Notes: generated by a model from the letters alone, not told the origin. Shown: positions 22,200 through 34,048, counted from the first letter of the stretch. The stretch: 64,000 bases of DNA from Calliphora vicina (GCF_958450345.1 NC_088780.1:106094226-106158225), one strand, 5' to 3'. Program-made: numbers and translations.

Positions 22200-23190
22200 A
22201 AATTGAAAATCTCAATGAAAGTGTAGAATTTTGTGCCAACAAAGCGTCATATACGGGAAATTTTGCTTTATATGTAGTTAATGTGTTTCAACGGTTTCAA
22301 CGTGCGAGAGATGGTTTATACGATTCAGAAGTGATGATTTTGACACGGAAGAAAAATATCGTCCAGGCTTGCCAAATAAGTTTGAAGACCAAGAATTGGA
22401 GGCATTACTCCATGAAAATTGTTGTCAAACTCAACAAGAGCTTGCAAAATCATTGGGAGCTATTCAAGAAGCAATTTCAAAACATTTGCAAGCAGCAGGA
22501 TTCACCCAAAATCAGGGAAATTGGGAACCATACGAATTGAAGCCAAGAGACTTTGAAAGACGATTTTACCTTTCCGAAATGGTGCTTGAACGCTATAAAA
22601 TAAAATAATTTTTGCTCCTAATCATTGATTGCGATGAAAAACTGATCGATGATGATAACCCGAAGCGTTAGAGATCATATGTGAAGCCCAGCCAACCAGA
22701 CGATCGACACCAAAGCCAAATATCCATGGTGCTAAGGTAATGTTCTGTATTTAGTCGCATCAAAAGGGCCCTATCTATTATGAGCTGCAGAAATCTGACC
22801 ATGCCACAACGGGGAACCTGTACCGAACGCTACTGATTCGTTTGAAGCGAGCATTGGCCGAAAAACGCCCAGAATATAATATTCAATCATGACAATGCTC
22901 GGCCACATGTTGCTATACCTGTTAAAAACTATTTAGAAAGAAGTGGTTGGGATGTTTTGCCCCACCCGCCTTATTGTCAAGACCTCGCCCCAGAACGCTC
23001 TTTCTGGTATACGCTTTACTTTACAATAGAATATCCGAAATTGGCTTGATTCGTTCTTGGCCTCAAAAGATGAGCAGTTCTTTTAGCGTGGAATCCATAG
23101 GTTGCCAGAAAAATGGAAAAAGGTCATTGCTAATAATGGCCAATACTTTGAAATGTTTCAAAATAGAAGTTAAAAATGTTTAAGTTATAC
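22200..23190 (+). pseudogene. Decayed mariner transposase, copy 2
   Basis: The plus strand reads FDTEEKYRPGLPNKFEDQEL, EALLHENCCQTQQELAKSLG and GNWEPYELKPRDFERRF (22340-22566), which is the mariner HTH and linker. The first catalytic site is degraded to IDCDEKLIDDDNPKR (about 22627-22670). The second reads HDNARPHVAIPVKNYLE (about 22886-22937). The third, normally APSDYHLF, reads APERSFWY, so the last Asp is lost. The C-terminus follows (QMSSSFSVE-like, then GCQKNGKRSLLIMAN in another frame). Stops and frame shifts are scattered throughout. It belongs to the same DD34D family as 8045-9400 and 49765-50640 and is inactive. Confidence 0.85.
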
Positions 23191-23924
23191 ACCCAATATG
23201 TTTAACTAAATGAGAATTATATTGAGTCTTTGTATGACACATTAAAACTATTCGTATATCCTACATATCAGACAATAAATAATACATTGTTAGACTACAT
23301 CTAAGTAATGCAGATGGTATGTAGTAGTCATTGAAAATTATGTTATTCAGTAATTATTGCATGTCATTACCAAGATTTTGCTGAGTATCTTTGAGTATAG
23401 TTTTCATATTTAAAAGATTTGACTTTGCGATTGCTGGGTTTTAGACTATTTAATGAATTTTTATAAAAACGTAAGTGTTTTTTACACCATTTTTGTTTAT
23501 TAATTAATGTATTTATTCCTTCCTTTTTTTTGTTGAATGCGTCATGTATATGAAAATTTTTTCCTTGTGGTTTTTAGGATTTAGTAGAAGTAGAATTATG
23601 TGTGTGGCTTTACCTCTTTATCATGTAATTAAATGAAGGAATTAGTTTAGTGGTTTTTATTGAAATTTATTAAATATGCTGCTGCACACAAATTGTGTTT
23701 ATTAATTTACCACAAATGGCTGTAATATCTTAATCATAATGACAATTTGAGTGATAATATTAGTAAATACTAAATTGGCAATAATTAATCAAATGTCTAA
23801 AACAAAACAAATATAGAGTAAGACCCGTTTTCTCAATCTCTGGTTATTTTTTATCGTGACGATATACTGCAAGTTTTCATACAAAAATTATATTAATTGG
23901 AAGTCTTTTAATATAAAATGAGGC
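23191..23924. other. Non-coding stretch, nothing recognised
   Basis: The sequence is AT-rich without a gene or repeat match. Confidence 0.4.
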
Positions 23925-23927
23925 TAA

Positions 23928-24178
23928 AGGTAGGGTCACACACGGCAAATATTTGCTCAAAAAAGCGTAACCACTTTTTTAGCACAAATTTGTTTGACGT
24001 GTTTACTCTTACAAATGTTTTGTAAGATCAAACAGCATCAAATAAAATAAAACTAATTTTTTTTTGTTTTGAATCATCATAAGTAAAATAAGTTTTTGAT
24101 ATAAATAAAAGATTTCAAATGTATTTTATTTAGTGGTACGTCTTTTTCGTCAAATATTTGTCATGTGTGACGCTACCT
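23928..24178. mobile_element. PIF/Harbinger-like MITE, 251 bp
   Basis: The ends AGGTAGGGTCACACACGGCA and the inverse (...TGTGTGACGCTACCT) are flanked by TAA (23925-23927, 24179-24181), and both arms include CAAATATTTG. The 3-bp TWA duplication suggests PIF/Harbinger. There is no coding sequence. Confidence 0.7.
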
Positions 24179-24224
24179 TAAGAGTGTTATATTCGGTTGT
24201 GTCGAATATTGTATAAGGAGTCAG

Positions 24225-24996
24225 ATCGAAAAAACCTTAACACACGTTTTTCCTTAAAACTGTTAACCCAAGTATTATTTGATTTTGTTTTTGATCTAGT
24301 TACCTTTGAAAATTATTTCAGTTATTATGTTTCATGTCAATTATGTTCATTCGTTGTTAAATTGACTAAAATAAGTGACGAGAAAAAAAAAGTATGTACT
24401 AAAATTATTTAATATTTTCAACAAAACCCAATATGGTCCTACAAAAAGTTGGACAAACAATCAAAGGTCTGCCGTCAAAATGATTCAAATGTTATTAAAC
24501 AGTATCGGGAGAACTTGTCCGTTGAATGAAAAGCTGGTTCAGGTAGAAGGGATGGTCCATGTGATGTTTATAAATAGAAAGCATTTTCAAAGAAATTCCC
24601 AACACATCCGGTAGGAACGCAGTCCGGTTAGCTCAGTACTCGGACTATTTGGTATGAAAAGTTAAAGCCAATGCAGGTTTAAAAACGTACAAGGCTGAAA
24701 AAGTTCCTGATAAGAATTCTGCTAAAAAATTAGAGAGATACAAAAAATATGCCTGCTGCATAATGGTTGACGAAATGTATGTTCTGGAAAATTTTTCGCA
24801 GCTTCTGGGTCAATATTTTTATGTTGTTGATGCTAGATGGAATGTTGTAGAAAAGTTTAGGACCCAAAAACAGAAAATTTTCCCAAAAAGTTCTTGGTAT
24901 GACAAGCAATATGCAGTTGCGGCTAAAGAAGCCAAACATTTGTTACAAAGGGCTCTATCAATACCGAAATTTACAACATTTTTCAATTTAGATTAA
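24225..24996 (+). pseudogene. Decayed Tc1/mariner-superfamily transposase, copy 2
   Basis: It shares its 5' region and protein with 5285-5995, but this copy extends further. The region 24375-24700 covers the HTH and hook across frame shifts. The stretch 24763-24996 is open and reads MVDEMYVLENFSQLLGQYFY, followed by DARWNVVEKFRTQKQKIFPK. This is the segment around the first catalytic Asp. The two later catalytic residues are missing, so it is truncated and inactive. Confidence 0.75.
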
Positions 24997-25282
24997 AAAA
25001 TTATTCGATCAATAATTGTCGATTAATTGAATACTTTTTTTCATCAATTATTTCATAAAATATTTAACGAGACATTATATATGTAATTGAAATGCTCTAC
25101 TTTATTATTTACATTATATTACTAATTTGTGTTCATAGTTAACAATTAAATTTTATTAAATTTTTCGAATAATACTTTTTTTACTCGTTAATTGTTTGAT
25201 TAAACTTTAAAAATTAATTTTGTTCTCTGGAATAATAAAAAAAATTAAAATAAAATTCGAATAATTGCATGTCCTAGTATTA

Positions 25283-25609
25283 TCTATATATAAAAATTAA
25301 ATGGTTCATATATGTAATGGCATCACGTGAGAACGGCTGGACCGATTTGGCTGATTTTTTTTTATTCGATTCGAAATTTTTTTTCAGGAGATGATTTGTA
25401 AAGAAAAAAAATTCAAATTCCGGGTAAAACTTGGAAATTTTTTTTTGAGTCCAGTCGAATCTAATAAAAAAGCCCCCTAAAGTATGCAGTACAAATTTAG
25501 ATATTTTATTTACAAATAAATAAGAACAGGCAGGTGTATGTGGGTTGGAGAAACTGGATTAACTATCATTAGTAAATAGCTACCGGGCGAAGCCGGGGCG
25601 GGCAACTAG
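25283..25609 (+). mobile_element. Short non-autonomous Helitron, 327 bp
   Basis: It starts TCTATATATAAAAATTAAAT after A and ends CCGGGCGAAGCCGGGGCGGG...CTAG before T. The CCGG...CCGG hairpin lies about 12 bp from the end. The body contains the phrase 'gaacggctggaccgatttgg' found in many arthropod Helitrons. All four Helitron end rules are met. Confidence 0.85.
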
Positions 25610-25611
25610 TT

Positions 25612-25905
25612 TAATATAATTAAGGGCCCATTTTGGAAAAAGTTCAATTTTGCAAAAAAAGTAAAAAATTGTATGTCTTGAGGTAAAAAAATATTTAGTT
25701 TGATAGATATCCCAATTTCTTTTGAGCAAAAAAAAAAAAAATTTAAAAAAAGTCAACAAAGTTTTTGATTTTGCCAAAAAAGACAAAAATGTTATGATTT
25801 GTGTTACAGAACATTTATTTTGACAGATATCTAACTCATTCCGATCGGAAGACATCGATTTTAAAAGTTTGTTCACTTGACATCAAATCCCCATATACAT
25901 ATGTA
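25612..25905 (+). repeat. Dispersed AT-rich repeat fragment
   Basis: The text 'aagggcccattttggaaaaa', 'aaatatttagtttgatagat' and 'gaagacatcgattttaaaag' recurs at 58560-59110 and, inverted, in 27090-27560. Confidence 0.55.
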
Positions 25906-25981
25906 CAAGTTAATGTATGTCTGTTTATTTATTTGTTTGTTTGTCTGTGAACACAGAACCGATCCCCTTGAAATTTATATT

Positions 25982-26200
25982 GAATGGGTGAATTCCAAAA
26001 TGTATGTATACAATGCAACCTTAAAAAGTCGAGCGATTCTTAACGCAACCGTGATAATGTTTCATATCGCAAAATGTATGAAAAAGTAGAAACAGGCAGT
26101 ATGATAAGTTTTTTTTTTAATTTTAACTACGCGTTTGCATGCTTTGTCTTGATAAAGATATGACTACATTGCATACATACATTTTGGAATTCACCCAATG
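25982..26200. repeat. Inverted-repeat pair, possible MITE
   Basis: GGGTGAATTCCAAAATGTAT near the left end is inverted at 26169-26200, enclosing about 150 bp. Confidence 0.5.
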
Positions 26201-26965
26201 TTTCTATATATCTGTCTGAAACAATAGGCAACTTTTTATCTTGAAAGTGGACGTGAAATTATGAAAGCCACAAAATTTTGTGAAATTAAAATATGTTCTA
26301 CATTTTTATTTTTTTTCCTTTTTTATATGCAAACTTTTTGTTTCCTATTTCACCACCTCTGGATCCGCGCCTGCTTTCGACACAGGTTCTAGCATCCGAT
26401 TGTCCTTAAATTTTATGGATAGTTTATGGAATGATTTTTTTTTTTTTTATTAAAGTTGTAAGTTTTACCATTTCATTATGCAAATACTGAAAAATTTCTA
26501 CTTTTTCCCTTGAGACTTCAAGGCCGTAGAGAAAGATTTTCGATGTTTACTGAAATATTTTTAAAAATTTAACAATTCATGTAACAAATATCACATGTTT
26601 TACCTTGTATGTTGCGTTATTTTGTTTGTTCTTTTTAGTTTAATACTCGTATTTTTATATCAATTTCAATTTTATTTGACCTACACCTAAATTTAAATTT
26701 AACACGCGATTTTAGTTCCATTATTATTTGTGGGAATATTGTGCATGTTCAAACATGTTTATGTGTGAATGTGTGTGTCTTTCAGCCATCACATGAAACC
26801 AAACAACCCTTGACTTGTAAAGGATAAAATTGTGGTGTTTTGGTTCTTGAATTTCGTTGTTTTTTTTTTATTTATTTACGTTTTAAAATGCTAGAAAAAT
26901 AAAAATAAAAAAAACACATGTAACCAAATAAACAAACCAACACATCTAAATAAATATACAGGCAT
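26201..26965. other. Non-coding stretch, nothing recognised
   Basis: There are AT-rich and poly-T tracts with no supported gene. Confidence 0.4.
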
Positions 26966-27872
26966 TAGGATGACCCTTATAATGTGGACTTTTTTGATAT
27001 TCGGTGCTACGAGGATTAAAATGAGGATTAAAATCAAATTTGAACAGTTGTTTCCATTACCTATTACGGGTTAGCGTTTTGACCGACTTTTGAAATCGAT
27101 GTCTTCCGATCGGTTAGGATAGTAATTCTCTGAGTTAGAGGGGGACAAAATTAGAAATTTTGCACAAGCAGGTGTTTTTTCTCATCCATGTAACTTATTG
27201 CCTAATGTTCTTAGCAAAATTAGTCCCAAATAGTTTAGATAGCTATTTCTTTAATCTTCAAAAAAATAAAAACTTTGTTGACTGTTTTTTTTTATAAATG
27301 GACCCTTTTTTATTTTTTTTCTCAAAAGATAGCTTAGATATCTTCATTGAAGACCTTTTTGGTCTTCAATGAAGATGACATACAATTTTTGACTTTTTTT
27401 TTATTCTTTTACAAAATCTAACTTTTCTTCCCAAATGGGTCCTTTTTAATTTTTTTTTGCTCAAAAGAAAGCTTACGTCTATTCCTTTAAGAACTTTGTG
27501 GTCTCTTAGTAGGATGCGAGTGGATATATATCAAAAAAAAGTTATTGATTTCGGAAAAAAATTTCCAATTTTTTTTAGTTTTTAAACATTTTTTTTCGAA
27601 AGATTGAAGAAATAAGTATCTATTTAAACTATTTGGGACACATTTTGTTAAGAACAATAGGTAATAAGTTACATGCTTGGCCAAAATGTTAAATTTTGAC
27701 CCCCTCAAACTCAGAGAGTTCTCGACCGATCCGTGAAATCCTCCATAAATAAAATGTGTAGCCTCTAAACGTTAACCGATTTTGCTAAAATGTTCAGCAT
27801 TGAATGACGGATAACAATTTTAGACCTTGGGAATATCGGACATGAAAAAATTTTAAAATAAGAGCCACCCTA
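26966..27872. mobile_element. TAGGATG-ended fold-back element, 907 bp
   Basis: The left end TAGGATGACCCTTATAATG and right end ...TAAGAGCCACCCTA are degenerate members of the TAGGRTGGCCCTTA terminus. 27090-27260 is inverted at 27590-27730 ('aataggtaataagttacatg', 'aaactatttgggacaca'), giving a stem-loop layout. No exact target duplication was found. Confidence 0.6.
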
Positions 27873-28499
27873 ATGTGCTTAGGGTATGTAATCATTTCAA
27901 TGTACAAATGGAAACCTTCATGCTTGTTCTACAACATTCTATAAATTTTACTTTCAATATTCTATATTTAAATGAAAAGTATAAACTTAAAGCCATTTCA
28001 GACTATTTATGATCTCATTTCGCGTTTGTTCTTATTTTCTTACACGCAATGGTAATTTGTTGTAAAAATATTTTGCTATTTTACATTTGATTAAACACAA
28101 ACATACATAAAGAGTAAAATCATGAAAAAATATATAAAATTTAATAGGAAAATTGTATTAGAATATGTATAAAATTATTGTAGCAACAGCAAATACTTGA
28201 CAATTGGCATGATTCAGTTTTTTGTAGAGATAAGCACAGACATTTCCTATATTAGCCGCCTATAAGTTTCATAAAATTTTATAGTTTTTCTCTGTTGAAT
28301 TTTATGTTTTTCCTTTCCTTTTTTATATAAATGCAAATTGTTTATTTTCATGGAAAAATTCTTGAGACAGTCTCGTTGATTTTTTTTTATTTTTGTAAGC
28401 ATTTGCTTAATAAATTTTTGGAAAAGCTGAAACAAATTTTTGATTTATTGCTTATATGAATAACTTAATATATATAAAACTTGTATTTATTTTTAAAAT
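27873..28499. other. Non-coding stretch, nothing recognised
   Basis: The sequence is AT-rich with no gene. Confidence 0.4.
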
Positions 28500-29265
28500 A
28501 GGTTTCGGAACATGGGATATTTCCCAATTAAATTCCAGATTCAAAAAGTTCGTGCCTTTTTGAATGAAACACATCTTTTTGGAGGAAAAAATTATTTTGC
28601 TTTTCAGCATTGTCTCCTTTGAGGTATACACTTTGTCCAACGTTTCTCCAATTTTTTTTTATCCCCTCCAAAAAATAAGATTTGTCGAGGTCATCAAAAT
28701 AGGTATTTTTTGTGAGATGATTTCATCGTTGGAGTCAAATATCTTTTCGCCAAGACATTTCTTCAGATTTGAAAACAAGAAATAATCACTCGGTTCTAAA
28801 TCCGGGGAATAGTACAGAAGAGGGGGCATTTCGTAGCTTTATTTATGGATTTTTGCCATGGAAACTTCATATTGAGCAAACGAGTGATCATTCAAAATTG
28901 AAACCACTGAGCCATGTGAGATGCTTTTGGCTTCCACAATCTCTCGCACTTTCAATCTCCGATCGGCCAACACCTTATTGTGATTTTTTCAATTGTTTCT
29001 GGTGTGTGAGACCTCCAGAACGTTCGCCATCTTCAGCAGGCTTCAGCAACCAATGTTTTACCATAGAAATTGATGGTGAAAAATCCATAGTATTTATCAA
29101 GGAAATTTACTTTTTTCCAATTTCTTCTCAAGTCACGAGGCAGTCTGCTATCAATGGCTGTCAAACAAAAACTAATTGACGCAGCTTATTAAAATTTTGA
29201 CAGGAATCAACTGACAGATACAGTGTTGCAGGAGCAGGAAATTCAAATTCAGTCAAGGACTTATT
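28500..29265 (-). pseudogene. Internally deleted mariner transposase
   Basis: Minus-strand text begins near 29200 with an N-terminus (FSPSISMVKHWLLKPAEDGE) and then RCWPIGD-type text with EIVEAKSISHGSVVSILNDH. It then jumps directly to VSMAKIHK and YYSPDLEPSDYFLFSNLKKC (28730-28830). The third catalytic Asp (PSDYFLF) is present. The middle, with the first two Asp sites, is deleted. The C-terminus includes FDSNDEIISQ and WRG. It is the same lineage as 54590-55570 and distinct from the mariner at 8045. Confidence 0.8.
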
Positions 29266-29290
29266 AAACCACCCTCTATGTTTAAAAAAT

Positions 29291-29490
29291 CCATTTTCTC
29301 GCTAATAGCATTTGAATCATTTGGTTTTGCACTCTCAGAAGCTCCTGAGTAATGAAAACTTTCTTATATTTTGAGGAAAACTATTCTTTTCCATTTTCTC
29401 GCTAATAGGATTTGAATCAGTTGGTTTTGCACTCTTAGAAGCTCTTGAAGAAAGAAAACTTTCTCATATTTTGAGGAAAACTATTCTTTT
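29291..29490. repeat. Tandem duplication, 100-bp unit
   Basis: The block 'ccattttctcgctaatag' at 29291 recurs at 29391, including 'ttggttttgcactc' and 'tattttgaggaaaactattc'. The two units differ at a few positions. Confidence 0.9.
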
Positions 29491-30994
29491 GTAACGCGTT
29501 TTTAAAATATTGGTTCTGGTCTCGGCTGTGGTTTCTTATTTAATTTCATAGGATTACGAATGAGCTGCAGCTGTTTTCTCGATTGAAATTGCAAATCTAG
29601 AGTTAAGTTGCTTATAAAAACTTAGAATCCGAATTTATAGGTGTGGGTGGAGTCTACTATTTTACCTCTCAATAGCTGGTTCATCTCTCTCAATATTCCA
29701 CAGTTGCCACATATCTTACTGAAACCGTCTTAACTACATATACAAACCGGCTCAAATGTGAGAAAACTCCAGTGAATGATATGACTTTTTGAAAATAATG
29801 AAAGACATTAGAGACCGACATAAACCAGTTTTTCCGAACCGAACCTAATAATTGGGCTAATCTGCAACAAACCGGAACAATTGCCTTTTAATCTGTGCAT
29901 AGATTTAAGGATTTTCTTGATTTAAAAAAACAAATAATTCACAGGTATTTACTAATTTTTGAGGCTGAGTGTTCATATAACATTGGACCCAGGACTGTAT
30001 TTCTCCAAAACAACCATTAAATTTTTTAAATCCATTCGAATTTTGTTTTCCATGAAATATTCTTCAAAAAAATGTTAAGAATTTTAACAAGTTTAAGGGA
30101 GAAAATCAAGAAAAAACAAATAAAAAATATAAAATGAAAAAGATTATCGTTTAAATAAACGTTTAATGATTACAAAGAACGATAAGCATTTAATTTTTAT
30201 TCTTATTGTGAGTCCAATGAATGCTTAAGTGGATACTTGTTTTAGAATTAAATTTACGTGATTATTTTCATTTAATATTGAACTGTATACGAAAAATAAG
30301 ATTGAAGAAGAGATTAAATTTAAATCCTTTTTAAAATTATATTTAGAATATAATAATTTCATTGGTTTAACATTTGTTTGCTAGAAAAACGTTGATCTGA
30401 AATCAATAAATCGTAGGCTTAGTGTGCAAATTGAGATTGAGATTTTAATACAAAACGCTAGAATTAATAAACAAAATTTTCAATAAAACAATCTAAATCA
30501 CAAATTTTTTAAGGAAATATTTCATAATTTTAAGATTTTTTATCATCACGACTAATAATATGGTAAGTCCCCTAAAAAACCAAGTTAAATAATAGAAAAT
30601 GAGTCGTAAACTCACTTCTTCGAATCTGTGATTATTTTTCATTATAAATCATTCCAAATAAATAACAGATTTAAAACATAGGATTTTAATACATATTTTG
30701 TCTCTCCTTTAAAATTTTGTGAAAATGAACTTAGCACATTTGCACTAAGCTAACGATATTTCAATGAATCCAAAATAACTGTTTTTTTTTAAATTCTTAT
30801 TTTTGTTGTTCTTTTAATGGCATTTATTTAAAATTCTTATTTTGTTTGCAAAACAAGTCACCTCCAAATAAATCGCAATTTAAATGACCCATGAACACAC
30901 ACATGTTGTTTCTCAAGTTGAAAACAACAAAAAAGAAAAATAAAATAAATAGGGATTATTTCTATTCCTTTATACATTTCAGACATAAACTTAC
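29491..30994. other. Putative intron, nothing recognised
   Basis: This is the sequence just 3' of the last exon found (in minus-strand sense). I saw no Kazal, EF-hand or thyroglobulin-like exon here or further left in the window. Confidence 0.45.
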
Positions 30995-31471
30995 TCTTCT
31001 TCCTCATCGTCTTCATTGTTTTTATTGTTGTCCATGCCGGCATTGCTTTCGTAGAAGACATCATCTTCTTTCGATTCAATTTCCTCATTATTATTGTTGT
31101 TGTTGTTATTAAGATTCATATTAAAATTGTTATTGTTGTTGTTGTTGTTGTTATTATTACCATTTAAGTTGTTATTGTTTTTGATATTATTAAAATTCAA
31201 GTCATCATTTGTTGTTAAAATATCGACATTATTATCATCACCATTGCTCACATCCATGTCATCTTCATCCTCATCATCATCCTCGTCTTCATCATCATTA
31301 TCAACATTATTGTTATTATTAATATTATTGTTGTTGTTGTTATTCATATTCATATTTATGTTGTTATTGTTGCTATTGAGATTATCATTAAGATGAAGAT
31401 TATCATGTTGATTAGCTGCTCTACGCTTGGCTTGCTCCTCCAAATATTTCGATTTTGTTATAATTTCATCA
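30995..31471 (-). CDS. Cow: Testican-like gene, third exon found (Asn/Asp-rich)
   Basis: A polypyrimidine tract and TCCTCCTAG acceptor precede 31471. The first base completes an Arg codon split with the exon at 35061. The frame then reads DEIITKSKYLEEQAKRRAAN, followed by long Asn runs, an acidic block (DNDDEDEDDDEDEDDMDV), more Asn runs and an acidic end (NNEDDEEE). The 477-bp exon ends at a GAGTAAGT donor, leaving two codon bases. If this donor is not used the frame stops at TAA 30991-30993. The testican family consists of secreted proteoglycans with follistatin-like, EF-hand and thyroglobulin domains. In Drosophila the member, Cow, binds Wingless outside the cell. This Asn/Asp-rich segment would lie between the first cysteine module and the Kazal part. 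Length and repeat content are likely to be lineage-specific. The identification rests on the joined exons. Confidence 0.75.
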
Positions 31472-32124
31472 CTAGGAGGAACCAAAAAAAAGAAAAACAA
31501 CGACATTTTTAAATGAGATTTTATTTTAATTTTAAATTTAAATTCTTTTTGGGAAAAATACTCAAAATAAATTGGGTACTGCAGTTGACTTCACGATATT
31601 AGAGGCTAAAAATGAGGTTACCATATATTTAAGTTTAAAAATTAAAAATTTTCAAAGAATTTATGACGAATATTTAAAAAGTAAAACTTATAAAAATAAT
31701 ATTTTGAATTCCCATACAATTATTTGTTTCATTTGAAAATATTTCCATTCTTAACTTAAGTTCTAAAGATTTTTAAATATTCTACAATGTTCTTGAATTA
31801 CGAATATGTAAAAATCGGTGGTCGTTTAAAAAAAAAACACTAACTCTACTTTTTGCGAAAATTGAGATAACACCAAAAATAGAAAGTCGGTTTCATTTAC
31901 TATCACTCTGTCAGATCGAAATTTTGATAGAGTTTTTTTTTTTCATTTAAAAGTTAATTTTATGTAAGACTTGCTAACTCAATGCTTTTTAGATAAAATC
32001 ACATAAAATAGAAGTTTCAAACGACGTTGTTTATAAAAATAAGAGAGAAATAGAAAAAATTCGTGTCACAAGTCCAAATATTAAACCTAAAAAAAAAATC
32101 GTTTTAGTTTTGATATGTACTTAT
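31472..32124. other. Intron sequence outside mobile elements
   Basis: This is the 3' part (minus-strand sense) of the 3.6 kb intron between 35061 and 31471. It is AT-rich with a pyrimidine tract directly upstream of the acceptor. No other feature was seen. Confidence 0.5.
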
Positions 32125-32863
32125 TAGGGTGGGTTTTGTGAAAGGGCAACATTTTTTTTCATAAAATGTTTAAGTGCTTACATCTAGAGTTGTTCCCTTT
32201 AGGGTAAAAATACGATTGCTCAATCGGACTTTGCCTTTTCCTGCCGAAAGAGTCATGAAGTTTTCAGGACTCTTTCGTGCTACCTGTGCTATTCTCTAAA
32301 GCGGATATTCCCAGTAGTAGTTGTTCATTATCTCCTTTGCTTACAAATATTGCAACAACAAAGTTTAGATTAAAATTTCTCTGTAAGTACCTTTACAAGC
32401 GACAAGTCAAAACCAAAATTGGGTTTCCCAGATTTTTTGCTTTCTGCTGTAATAATGATTAGTAATGAAAAATGAACTAGTAGATAAGATGCCAGATCAA
32501 GAGATGCCAGAGTAGTTGAGATAATAGGTGAAGTCAAAATGAGAAAAAGTGGTAGTCATTTATATAAGTTTGTCATTCCGTTTGTAATTTCCAATATAAT
32601 TTTCCAACCCTATAAAGTATATATGTATATTCTGTATCCTTATAGATATCGCAGTCGATTAAGCCATGTCCGTTTGTCTGTCTGTCTGTTGAAATCAATT
32701 TTCTGCAGACCACAGATATCTTCGGGATCCAAATCTTCAATAATTCTTTCGAGAAGTTTCCTATTTGAGGAAAAAACCAGGACAACCTCGATTTTTTTAC
32801 CTATTTTTGACCTATATCTGGATTACTAAGTCATTAATATAGACAATATGGATATCTAATGAT

Positions 32864-33755
32864 CAGGGAAACCGAAAATATGCTCTAAAAAAAGCGTTTT
32901 AAGCGCTTTAAATATGCAGTAAAAACTTTAAAATATGCTCTTAAAATTTAAAAAATATGCTCTTAAAAAAACAAACTTTTACATAATTTTTAACCAAAAA
33001 AAATTTACTTAAATTTTCAAATAAAAATCGTTGTCTATTGGATCTGAAAACATTTTTATACATAGAAAATGTTCTTTCGACATCAACTAATGTTACAGGA
33101 GCAAATTTAAAAGACAATATTTCTTTAACACTTAGAACGGTTAAGTTTGAATTAGAACTAAAATTTAATATTTAGATGGCGCTATTATTAAAATAGTGCT
33201 TATTTTTTATTAAAACAAGTAAGAGAGCTATATTCGGCTGTGCCGAATCTTATATACCCTTCACCAAATTATACTTCAAAATAAAAAATTTAAATATTTT
33301 TATTTGAAGAACATTTTTTTTCAATTTTTGGAAAAAAAAATTTTCGAATTGTTTTTTAAAATTTTATTTTTTTTTAAATTTTAAAAAAAAAATTTTGTTT
33401 TTTAAATTTTTTTTTGGTGACAAGCCATCTATTTTTCAATTTTGAATTTTAAACAAAGGAGGTAAAAACCTGTAACACAACAGCGAAAAATAAGTAAGAC
33501 CAAACTTGTTTTTGATAAAGTCAAAATATGCTATTAAACAGTAAAATATGCTCTAAAAACGCTAAAATATGACATAAATATGCTCTTAAAACAAATATAT
33601 GTAAAAATATGAATTTAAGGCTAAAATATGCAAAAATATGCACTAACAAATCGATGCAAAAATTCTTAAATAGTTCTGAAACGTGTAAATATCTTATCCA
33701 TGTGCTCATTCGACTTACCAGAAAAAACATGCATTTGCATATTTTGGTTTCCCTG
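32864..33755 (-). mobile_element. Non-autonomous hAT element, copy 1 (892 bp)
   Basis: The ends CAGGGAAACCGAAAATATGC and ...GCATATTTTGGTTTCCCTG are bounded by exact 8-bp duplications CTAATGAT. Subterminal regions are packed with AAATATGCTCT-type motifs, likely transposase contacts. It carries the hATC coding piece at 32941-33171 and an INE-like fragment ('tattcggctgtgccgaatct') shared by all three copies. Sibling copies are at 47684 and 59731. Confidence 0.93.
32941..33171 (-). pseudogene. hAT transposase C-terminal (hATC) fragment, copy 1
   Basis: An uninterrupted minus-strand frame reads FAPVTLVDVERTFSMYKNVF, then RSNRQRFLFENLSKFFLVKN. This matches the hAT C-terminal dimerisation domain, whose usual core is S-x-x-x-E-R-x-F-S. 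There is no start codon context, no DDE catalytic region and no BED finger. One Ser of the copy-2 sequence is Leu here. Confidence 0.85.
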
Positions 33756-34048
33756 CTAATGATTAATATTTCAAAGACCTTTGCAACGACGTATTTTTAA
33801 CCCGGAAAAAAATTTTAAAATTAAAAAAAAATAATTTTAAATTTTAAAAATTTAAAATAACAATTTGAAAAATAAAATTGTCCAAAAAATGAAAAAAACA
33901 ACTTTTTTTAAAAATATTTAAAATTTAAGATTCGGCACAACCGAATATAGCTCTCTTTACTTTAACAATCGTATTTTTACACTAAATGGCACAATTCTAG
34001 ACGTGAGCATTTATAAAAATCGGAAATCGATTTTATAAAACCACCCTA

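Larger units (their letters stand above)
32556..33961 (+). repeat. INE-1/DINE-1-like repeat, split by hAT insertion
   Basis: It reads 'tataagtttgtcattccg', 'cctataaagtatatatgtat' and 'cgattaagccatgtccgttt' with GTCTG repeats, and ends 'agattcggcacaaccgaata' plus 'tagctctctttac'. It is interrupted at 32864-33755 by a hAT element with exact 8-bp duplications. Confidence 0.7.
32125..34048. mobile_element. TAGGGTGG-ended element (family D), copy 1, nested
   Basis: The ends TAGGGTGGGTTTTGTGAAA and ...TTTTATAAAACCACCCTA are bounded by exact 8-bp duplications GTACTTAT (32117-32124, 34049-34056). The 8-bp duplication and TAGGG start suit hAT-type elements. An INE-like repeat (32556-33961) fills much of it, and that repeat is itself split by a hAT element. 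A plus-strand open stretch at 32277-32462 (LPVLFSKADIPSSSC at its start) belongs to this family but matches nothing I know. A second copy lies inverted at 59466. Confidence 0.85.

Noticed and set aside
28769..29179. 136-codon plus-strand open frame
   Set aside because: The minus strand of this stretch encodes a mariner transposase remnant, and the plus frame has no recognisable domain.
31094..31396. Plus-strand poly-Leu/Ser open frame opposite the Asn/Asp-rich exon
   Set aside because: It is the antisense reading of the AAT/GAT-rich exon; the minus strand has splice sites in matching phase.
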